Assembly (NCBI RefSeq): GCF_002214185.1
Contig: NZ_CP022161.1
Span: forward strand, 6,083,486-6,147,485
Direction of reading: 5' to 3'
DNA length: 64,000 nt
From: Streptomyces capitiformicae
Lineage (GTDB): Bacteria; Actinomycetota; Actinomycetes; Streptomycetales; Streptomycetaceae
This document shows, piece by piece, positions 58,329 to 64,000 of this stretch. Both the position numbers and the translations under genes were made by a program. The notes beneath the pieces were generated by a model. The model was not told where the DNA came from. It did no database searches and was given only the letters and a program-made list of their open reading frames with translations. Numbering within the stretch: position 1 is the stretch's first letter; the number at the start of each line of letters is the position of its first letter.

Positions 58329-59327
58329 TCAGTCGAAGTCGAAGGTGGCGACGACGGGGGCGTGGTCGGACTCGGGGTATTTGATGTCGGTGGCGAAGGC
58401 GATGGAGTCGTCGTGGAGGATCTCGTTGTGGATTTCTGAGCCGCGGTAGTGGGCGAGGAGGTTGCGGGTGACGAGCATGTGGTCGAGCATCTGGCCGCGG
58501 CCGTGGTGGAAGAGGGTGTAGCGGGCCTCGTTGGGGATGGTGTGTTCGATGGGCACCAGGACCCGTGTGGCGAGGTCGCCGTTGTTGGTGTCTTCGACGT
58601 TGCCGCAGATGGCCAGTACCGGGACTTCTTGGGGTTCGGCGTTGAAGTCACCGGCGACGATGATGCGCGCGTCCGGATCGTCGTCGAGGATCTGGTCGAT
58701 GAGACGCCTGACTTCCAGGGCTTGACTCATGCGCTTCATCGACGACAGGAAGCTGCCTTCGGCCCAGCTGTCGGCGGTGCGCCAGATGCCCTTCTGGGGG
58801 TCGATCACCTGGCCGGGGATGTCGCTGGGGATCTTGGATTTCAGGTGCACGGTGATGACGTGCAGGAGGCGGCCGGGTTCTGCGTGGTCGATGTCGATCT
58901 GCGCGTGCAGGATGGGCCGCTCGATACCGATCGGCACTGGTCCCGCGTCGGGGGGCGTGGCGGTGAGCCGCTGGTAGCGGGGCTCGGCGACCAGGTCGTT
59001 CTTCAGCTGCTGGTGCTTGATGACCGGCAGTTGGGTGGCGATGACCAGGTTGCGCACATCGAAGACCGCGTCGTTTGCGGGCTTGGTGCTGGTCAAGGAC
59101 GCGCCGTCGAGGTTGGTGCCGGCGAGCAGCTCTTTCAGCGCGAGCAGGGCACGCGGCTGCCCGGGGCGCTCCTGCCCGTGGACTTCCTGAAAGCATGCGA
59201 TATCCGCCCGAAGCCGCCTGATCTGCGGCTTCATCAGCGTGATTCGTTCCTTGAGCGACGGGCGCGCGCCCGCGGCGGTCTCGTCGAAGTTCTCCAGGTT
59301 GAACGTGGCAATCCGGATCTGTGTCAC
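58329..59327 (-). CDS. Endonuclease/exonuclease/phosphatase (EEP) family protein
   Basis: A 332-residue protein starting at GTG 59327. EEP motifs: IRIATFNLENFDET, DIACFQEVHGQER (Glu), VITVHLKSK, IIVAGDFNAEP (Asp, Asn) and ESDHAPVVATFDFD (Asp, His). These metal-dependent phosphodiesterases cut nucleic acids or phosphoester lipids. There is no signal peptide, so it acts inside the cell. No neighbours suggest a specific pathway. Confidence 0.93.
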   Translation of the reverse strand: MTQIRIATFNLENFDETAAGARPSLKERITLMKPQIRRLRADIACFQEVHGQERPGQPRALLALKELLAGTNLDGASLTSTKPANDAVFDVRNLVIATQLPVIKHQQLKNDLVAEPRYQRLTATPPDAGPVPIGIERPILHAQIDIDHAEPGRLLHVITVHLKSKIPSDIPGQVIDPQKGIWRTADSWAEGSFLSSMKRMSQALEVRRLIDQILDDDPDARIIVAGDFNAEPQEVPVLAICGNVEDTNNGDLATRVLVPIEHTIPNEARYTLFHHGRGQMLDHMLVTRNLLAHYRGSEIHNEILHDDSIAFATDIKYPESDHAPVVATFDFD

Positions 59328-59599
59328 AGAGGCCCCCAGGGCTCGCCATGGCCGAGATACGCAGCGTAATCAGAGCTTGCTGACGGTGGAGGCGAGGCGC
59401 GCTCGGCGTTCCGCCAAAGAGTCCAGCGGCGAACCTGCTCTGCTCGGGTCTGTTACGCCGAACAGCCTGCTGACATCGGAGCGGTGCGCCCTTCGCAGAA
59501 GTGGTATGTGATTACCTGGCAGCCAGCACGAGGCCCGCCCTGTGCGCCATCAGCACAGACGTCGGAGCCCGGCGTCCTCCTCCCCCTGCCGGCCCGAAT

Positions 59600-60331
59600 T
59601 CAAGGGGCATTGGAGCCCAGGAGCACGCCGGCCAGCGCCCCAGCGAGAAGGAACGGGCCGAGCGGGATCGTGGCCGTTCGGCCAACCCGGCCCCTGAGGA
59701 TGAGGGCGATGCCGTACAGGGCGAAGAGTAGGTATCCGACGAAGGCCCCTATCAGGATGAGGGTCCAGCCGTACCAGCCCAGGACCGCACCCAGGACGAG
59801 GGCGAGTTTCACATCGCCGAACCCGAATCTATTGCTGATGAGGAAGAGCACGAAAGCGCTGGCTCCCAGGATGAGGGAGCCGAGCAGCGCGGATGTCCAG
59901 CTGCCGCCGGCATCGGGCAGCAGTGCGGCGATGCCGAGCAGGACGAGCGCAGCGGCGGCAAGCGGCAGGGTGAGCACGTCGGGCAGCCGGTGCGCCGTGT
60001 AGTCGACGATGGCGAGCAGTACACCGACCGGGGCGATCAGCAGCCAGACCACCAGTTCGGGGCGGGCACCGGTGGCGGCCGCCAGGACGGCGCAGACCGC
60101 AGCGGTGCCGGCGGCGAGGACGGGCATGCTGGGGCCGTAAGAGGCGCAGTCGGCGCAGCGGGCCCGCCCCAGCCATCCGTTCCCGGCGCCGGCGAAGGGG
60201 TGTCCGGCGGGACACGCTGCGCGCCACGGTTCCTCGGGCTGCACGGAAAGCCGGTACGCGGCGCGCGGTATGAGCAGGCCCGTGCCGGCACCCCACAGGA
60301 CCGCCATCGCGGTGATCCAGAACGTCTCCAC
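59600..60331 (-). CDS. Prepilin peptidase (A24 family)
   Basis: A 243-residue membrane protein (GTG 60331). A Cys-rich loop (CPAGHPFAG...ARCADC) in the first third could bind zinc. Catalytic Asp residues are in LLAIVDYTAHRLPD and NRFGFGDVKLAL (the GxGD motif). At least six membrane helices are seen. It would cut and methylate type IV prepilins or pseudopilins at the inner membrane. No pilin or tad genes occur in this window. Confidence 0.92.
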   Translation of the reverse strand: METFWITAMAVLWGAGTGLLIPRAAYRLSVQPEEPWRAACPAGHPFAGAGNGWLGRARCADCASYGPSMPVLAAGTAAVCAVLAAATGARPELVVWLLIAPVGVLLAIVDYTAHRLPDVLTLPLAAAALVLLGIAALLPDAGGSWTSALLGSLILGASAFVLFLISNRFGFGDVKLALVLGAVLGWYGWTLILIGAFVGYLLFALYGIALILRGRVGRTATIPLGPFLLAGALAGVLLGSNAP

Positions 60332-60521
60332 CGGACGGAGCTTAGGCTCAGCCCCGTCCGGTGATGCGGACGGCCCGCCGTGAGGAGCACGTGGATGCTG
60401 TTGAGGCCCAGAACGACCTGCGCTGAGGCAATTGCGTTGCTGGACCGCCTGACCGAGCAGGGGCTCACCGACCTCCAGAACGCCGCACCCCCACCACTTC
60501 ATCGCCCGCACCACGGATGGC

Positions 60522-60830
60522 GTGACCGAGAACTGGGAGCAGGCCGCCAACCGGATGGTGGGCGACCGGTGGACGCTTCAGAGCGCGACCGATCTGCTGG
60601 AGGCCATCGCCGACCGGTCGGTGGCGGCCCGGCTGCGGGGCGAGCGCTACAACGCGATCGTGAACGGCCGGTTCGCCCCGGACCAATGGACGTTCCTGCT
60701 TAACACCGAACTGCAGGAAGTGCGCACGTACTTCATGGAGCTGGAACTGCGCCGGATGCAGCAGCGGTTCACTGGCCACCGGGTGCGGACGCTGGTGCTG
60801 GACACCAACGACCTGCGAACCCGCCTTTGA
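60522..60830 (+). CDS. Hypothetical helical protein
   Basis: A 102-residue helical protein from GTG 60522: WEQAANRMVGDRWTLQSATD, then FLLNTELQEVRTYFMELELRR. No ribosome site. In the region before it a different frame (60380 on) reads MLLRPRTTCAEAIALLDRLTEQG, so this gene might be the second part of a longer frame-shifted one. No function is seen. Confidence 0.5.
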   Translation: MTENWEQAANRMVGDRWTLQSATDLLEAIADRSVAARLRGERYNAIVNGRFAPDQWTFLLNTELQEVRTYFMELELRRMQQRFTGHRVRTLVLDTNDLRTRL

Positions 60831-60887
60831 ACCCTTGATCGCACCGCCGATCAGGTGACTTTGGGCGCGGCAGGTCGTTGCGCAGGC

Positions 60888-61205
60888 GTGCCGTACGAAC
60901 CTCTTGATGTCGCACTCCAGCAAATGGCGTCGTGCCAAAGCCAGTTGGAAGGCCTCGCTGTGGCTCTCGCGCCTGATGAACTGCTGGGACTCAGTGAACA
61001 GGAAGCCGCTGCTCGCAAAGAACTGGCTGGTGATGCTCTCCAGCTTCTTGAAGACACTAAGGCCGCGATTGAGTCCGGCGAACCGGAAGACACCCTGACT
61101 TCCCTGGTCAACGCGACCAATCGGCTTGCGGTCCAGCTGCGAGACCGGGTCCTGGACGTCGCCGTGGCATCCAGCCCGGTGCCGGAGCAATGGCCGCCAG
61201 AGTGA
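60888..61205 (+). CDS. Hypothetical helical protein
   Basis: A 105-residue protein (GTG 60888, or ATG 60924). It is almost one long helix set: LEGLAVALAPDELLGLSEQEAA, LLEDTKAAIESGEPEDTLTSL. No known motif. Less G+C-rich than neighbouring genes. It ends directly beside an IS remnant. Confidence 0.5.
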   Translation: MPYEPLDVALQQMASCQSQLEGLAVALAPDELLGLSEQEAAARKELAGDALQLLEDTKAAIESGEPEDTLTSLVNATNRLAVQLRDRVLDVAVASSPVPEQWPPE

Positions 61206-61214
61206 AACTGAGGT

Positions 61215-61643
61215 TCACGCGGCCCGGACGGCTGCTGTCGGTCGCGGTGCGGCGGCGGTGGGGTGGATGAGCTGCCGAGTCAGTCGGCGCGTCATCAACG
61301 TGATGACCGCGAGGGTGAGCATCGCTTCGGAGTGCTCGGGCCGGGTCTCGTAGTCCCGAGCGTTCCTGCGGGCGTGGAGCCACCACGCCAGGCTCCGCTC
61401 CACCACCCAACGTCGTGGTAGGAGAACGCAGCCTTTCTCTCCTTCGGGCCTGCTCACGGTCTTGATCGTCAGGTTGAGGAAGGACTTAGCCCAGTCGGCC
61501 AGCGTTCCGCCGTAGAACGAATCGGCCCAGACGACGGCGATCTGCGGGTGCATGAGACGCACCCGCAGGAAGACCTCCTTGGCTGCGACGGCGTCGTGGT
61601 TGTCGGCCGGCGTCACCATGACGAACAGCAGAAGCACTTTCAT
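61215..61643 (-). pseudogene. Truncated IS5-family transposase (C-terminal part)
   Basis: A 142-residue fragment holding the second half of an IS5-type DDE transposase: VVWADSFYGG with the second catalytic Asp, WVVERSLAWWLHARR with the Glu, and ...MLTLAVITLMTRRL. The N-terminal part with the first Asp is missing, and sequence beyond 61643 is not transposase. It is a dead remnant, distinct from the intact element next to it. Confidence 0.85.
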
Positions 61644-61727
61644 GTCACAGGCGATGTGTCACCTGGATCGACATTCGAGGTGCGCGCCGACGGAGACGGA
61701 TAGACGTGGGCTCTGGCCGGGGTCTTA

Positions 61728-62618
61728 GAGCTCCTAACGGAATGCGGAATGCCCGTGACCTCTGAGGGAGCGACTCGGTTGCTTGGGTGTGAGGAAGCGC
61801 GATCCTCAACCGTGGTTGGTTGATGATGAGTTGTGGGCGCGGATCGAGCCGCTGCTGCCGGTCCGGCAGCGCCGACACCGGTACCCGGGCCGGAAGGCGC
61901 TGGATGACCGCAAGGTGCTGTGCGGCATCCTGTTCGTCCTCTTCACCGGCATCCGCTGGGAGTGGCTGCCCGCCGAGCTGGGCTTTGGCTCGGGGATGAC
62001 CTGCTGGCGACGCCTGCGGGACTGGAACAACGCCGGGGTCTGGCAGCGGCTGCACGAGGTGCTGCTGGCCGAACTGCGGGCAGCGGACCGCCTGGACATG
62101 TCGAGGGCGGTGATCGACAGTTCCCACATCCGGGCGCTCAAGGGCGGCCCAAAACCGGCCGGAGCCCGGTCGACCGAGGCCGGCCGGGCTCCAAGCACCA
62201 CCTGATCTGCGATGCCACCGGCATCCCACTTGCGGTGACGCTGACCGGCGGCAACCGCAACGACATCACCCAGCTCGTGCCACTGCTGGAGGCGATACCG
62301 CCCATCCGCGGCAAACGCGGCAGGCCCCGGCAGCGGCCGAAGGAGATCTACGCGGACCGTGGGTACGACCACGACTGCTACCGCCGCGAGGTCTGGGCGA
62401 AAGGCATCAAGCCCGTCATCGCCCGCCGCGGCACAGACCACGGCTCGGGCCTGGGCACCAAGCGGTGGGTCGTGGAGCAGACGATCGCGCTGCTGCACTG
62501 GTTCGGCCGCCTGCGTATCCGCTGGGAGATCCGCGACGACATCCACGAGGCGTTCCTCAAGCTCGCCTGCTCGCTGATCTGCTGGCGCCGCCTGCGAACC
62601 GCATTCCGTTAGGAGCTC
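61728..62618 (+). mobile_element. Complete IS5-family insertion sequence (IS427-like)
   Basis: The element is bounded by a perfect 20-base inverted repeat: GAGCTCCTAACGGAATGCGG at 61728-61747 and its reverse complement at 62599-62618. Outside both ends stands TTA (61725-61727 and 62619-62621), a three-base target duplication as in TNA-targeting IS5 relatives. Length is 891 bases. It encodes a transposase in two overlapping frames with a slippery site. Confidence 0.93.
61783..62612 (+). CDS. IS5-family DDE transposase made by -1 frameshift
   Basis: The first frame (61783-62205) reads KRDPQPWLVDDELWARIEPL and contains the first catalytic Asp in RAVIDSSHIRALKGGP. At 62148-62154 the heptamer C_CCA_AAA fits the X_XXY_YYZ pattern for -1 slippage. 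The second frame, to 62612, supplies KHHLICDATGIPLAVTLTGG, YADRGYDHD with the second Asp and RWVVEQTIALLHWFGRLRI with the Glu. The fused protein would be about 276 residues. The two-frame arrangement is typical of IS427-group elements, so it is probably active and not a pseudogene. Confidence 0.9.
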
Positions 62619-62990
62619 TTAGCCGGTGGACCAGGCGCGCAGCTGCGCGGCGACCTCCTGGACGCGGGCGCCCTTGTGCTTGGAGCGCATGACGAGCGCG
62701 AGGGCTTCTTCCGGCTCGTAGTCCAGTGTGACGCCGTTGGTGTTGAGGAACGTCTCGGCGACCAGCCAGGCGAAGAACTCGTTCTTCGCCTCCAGCGGCT
62801 CGTGCAGCGCGATGGTCTCCAGCATGGCCGCGGCCTTGAGCCAGTCGCTCGCGTACACGTCGCGGCCCATGTAGTGGGCCTGGACCCGGGCGCACACGGC
62901 GTCCAGCACGCCCAGGTCGAGACAGGCCGGGTCGCCCGGGAGGGTCTGCGCGATCTGCAAAAGCTCTTGCGGGGTGAGGAACCGGGTCAC
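62619..62990 (-). CDS. Doc/Fic-like toxin with altered active-site motif
   Basis: A 123-residue protein from GTG 62990 overlapping the antitoxin-like gene's stop. LTPQELLQIAQTLPGDPACLDLGVLDAV and AAMLETIALHEPLEAKNEFFAWLVAETFLNTNGVTLD follow Doc topology. The active-site loop HPFxDGNKR is changed to HEPLEAKNEFF, keeping His, Pro and Asn but losing the Asp-Gly and Lys-Arg. It may be inactive or have another activity. Its TAA stop is part of the IS target site. Confidence 0.75.
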   Translation of the reverse strand: MTRFLTPQELLQIAQTLPGDPACLDLGVLDAVCARVQAHYMGRDVYASDWLKAAAMLETIALHEPLEAKNEFFAWLVAETFLNTNGVTLDYEPEEALALVMRSKHKGARVQEVAAQLRAWSTG

Positions 62991-63292
62991 GCGGCGTGAC
63001 CGTGCCGCGGGAACTCGTGCAGGTCACGGCTGCCCAGGGGCGCGGGGTCAGGCCACGCGGCCGTGCTGGTGTCGGCGGCGCTGGTGTCCTGGGTGGCGAA
63101 GACCTCGGCGAGCTGCGGTACGACGCGGTCGCGGGTCCGGCCGAGGGCCTTGAGGAACGGGTCATCAGCAGCCTTGAGCGCCGCGTCGCGGACGAAGTCC
63201 TCGGGAGACTTGCCGACGATGTTGGCGGCCGCCTCCACGCGCGCGTACTCCTCCGGCTCGAAGGGCGGCACCTGGGATCCGTTCTGGTCCAT
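62987..63292 (-). CDS. Antitoxin-like partner of the Doc-like protein
   Basis: A 101-residue protein (ATG 63292) with EPEEYARVEAAANIVGKSPEDFVRDAALKAADDPFLKALG, which looks like a ribbon-helix-helix or DUF1778-type antitoxin helix set. Coupled to the Doc-like gene by GTGA. The C-terminal tail may bind the toxin. Confidence 0.65.
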   Translation of the reverse strand: MDQNGSQVPPFEPEEYARVEAAANIVGKSPEDFVRDAALKAADDPFLKALGRTRDRVVPQLAEVFATQDTSAADTSTAAWPDPAPLGSRDLHEFPRHGHAA

Positions 63293-63381
63293 ACGAGCGA
63301 CGGTACCAGCGGATGCGGCTCCCGCCGAAGGCGTTCGGGCAAGAAGAGAGGGGCAGCGGCCGACGGACGGCGGGTGCCCCT

Positions 63382-63627
63382 TCAACTGTCCCCCATGCGG
63401 TCATGTATCTCGAGGCCAGCAACATCCCCGTCGTCCTCGGCGAACAGGTCCAGCAGCTTCAGGTACGCCTCGTGGCTCGCCGGCACCCGTAGCCGGAACT
63501 GGTCATCCGCGGTCGCCAGCGCGGCGTGGGCGTCGACGACGACGATGCTGGGTGCGCTGGGAGCCGCCCGCGTACGTTTGGGGAGGAGTGCCGGGATGGC
63601 GCTGGACTGGGACCGGAAGTGCTGCAC
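63382..63627 (-). CDS. Small hypothetical protein, possibly a fragment
   Basis: An 81-residue frame from GTG 63627: SIVVVDAHAALATADDQFRLRV, then HEAYLKLLDLFAEDDGDVAGL. The first 25 residues are unstructured and basic. It may be a decayed piece of the adjacent Fic-type module. Confidence 0.35.
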   Translation of the reverse strand: MQHFRSQSSAIPALLPKRTRAAPSAPSIVVVDAHAALATADDQFRLRVPASHEAYLKLLDLFAEDDGDVAGLEIHDRMGDS

Positions 63628-63878
63628 GAGACCGGATGATCCTGGCGCCCGTCGCGCTCAATCCGGAGCTCGGCCCCCGCCGTTGCCGTACTCGAAGGCC
63701 GCGAAGGCAGGGTGTGCACCTGGGCGGCGGCGCGGGCGAAGGCTCCGTCGTAGACGGGAGTGTCGAGGAGTTCGCCGCAGTGACGGGCGACGGCGGCAAT
63801 GGGCACGCCGTAGTCGTCGCCGGCCGGATCGCGGTGCCCGGCCCGCTCCGCTACTTCGAGGATCCAGGATTCGGTGTG
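63459..63878 (-). pseudogene. Remnant of a second Fic-type toxin gene
   Basis: From 63878 the minus strand reads SWILEVAERAGHRDPAG, DDYGVPIAAVARHCGELLDTPVYDGAFARAAAQVHTL, which resembles Streptomyces Fic-family toxin components up to about residue 70. After that the expected C-terminal half is replaced by low-quality sequence. No good start codon precedes it (a TGA is just upstream). It is probably decayed. Confidence 0.5.
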
Positions 63879-64000
63879 TCACGGACACGATCGCCAAGAA
63901 GGACGCGGACCAGCTCGGCGGCAGCATCCGCTGGCTCAACGGCCACACTGAGCTTCGCGGCCTCCTCGCGGACCTGCCGGACCAGGTACTTGTCCGGGGC
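63851..64000 (-). CDS. C-terminal end of a small protein, possible antitoxin (cut by window edge)
   Basis: From the right edge the minus strand reads PDKYLVRQVREEAAKLSVAV, ...AAELVRVLLGDRVRDTP..., and stops with TAG at 63851-63853. It lies directly ahead of the Fic-like remnant and could be its antitoxin. Only 49 residues are visible. Confidence 0.45.
   Translation of the reverse strand, partial: APDKYLVRQVREEAAKLSVAVEPADAAAELVRVLLGDRVRDTPNPGSSK

Noticed and set aside
1..64000. CRISPR arrays and tRNA or rRNA genes
   Set aside because: I looked for regularly spaced repeats and for tRNA arm patterns on both strands; only the iterons and the short operator repeats were found, with no spacers and no cloverleaf candidates.

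Overview
The window is very G+C-rich. Its coding strands show the G/C-heavy third positions, frequent GTG starts and GTGA/ATGA stop-start overlaps typical of Streptomyces. It carries several Streptomyces-type accessory families (DUF6300, DUF6207, HU with a lysine-rich tail, XRE/TPR regulators). I see no ribosomal, tRNA or core metabolic genes. The mix of plasmid-type replication genes, telomere-protein-like genes, DNA repair genes, defence genes and transposases fits a linear megaplasmid or a chromosome arm of a streptomycete. That assignment is inference.

Layout. 0-4.4 kb: a replication block (prim-pol, D5-type helicase) with an iteron-rich candidate origin and a T5orf172-like gene. 4.7-9.5 kb: a compact three-gene operon (winged-helix-like protein, SMC/Rad50-like ATPase with a Cys4 insert, PD-(D/E)XK nuclease) that looks like a defence system of the ABC-three-component type. 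9.6-13 kb: an A+T-richer stretch with three orphan membrane proteins and a direct repeat. 13-16.5 kb: HU, DUF6300, an HTH protein and small unknowns. 16.7-19.9 kb: a translationally coupled pair resembling Tap/Tpg telomere proteins but with a new domain architecture. 20-28.7 kb: orphan genes including a duplicated Cys-motif family, a PIN-domain protein, a DnaQ-like exonuclease and a gene broken by one stop codon. 29.5-32.2 kb: two adjacent proteins that both carry a HEPN-type RNxxxH motif. 33-42.3 kb: DNA repair (LigC-type ligase, Ku, DnaE2-like polymerase under a near-perfect LexA box, inactive ImuB-like Y-family protein) plus a MerR module. 42.3-43.8 kb: an AbiJ-related gene with a nuclease domain. 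44.8-49.5 kb: a minus-strand operon (Asp/Asn-hydroxylase-like, nucleotidyltransferase, LOG-like, phosphoribosyltransferase, HAD) next to a kinase-like gene. It diverges from an XRE/TPR regulator across four CGTTGC hexamers spaced exactly 10 bp. 51-55 kb: a second XRE regulator, a prim-pol-like operon and a methyltransferase. 55-60 kb: a Ddl-like ATP-grasp ligase with an aminotransferase, a DUF3592-like protein, an EEP-family hydrolase and a lone prepilin peptidase. 60.5-64 kb: small unknowns, a decayed IS5-type transposase, an intact IS5-family element with a -1 frameshift signal, a Doc-like toxin-antitoxin pair and remnants of a second Fic-type module.

Together, the replication, terminal-protein-like and Ku/ligase/translesion genes could maintain and repair a linear replicon. 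The ABC/nuclease operon, HEPN pair, AbiJ-related gene, PIN protein and toxin modules make it rich in candidate anti-phage or stabilisation functions. The most novel-looking items are the Phd/DnaB/Tap-like fusion with its Tpg-like partner, the three-gene ATPase-nuclease operon and the 45-49.5 kb nucleotide-handling operon. All family names here come from motif reading, not from database searches.
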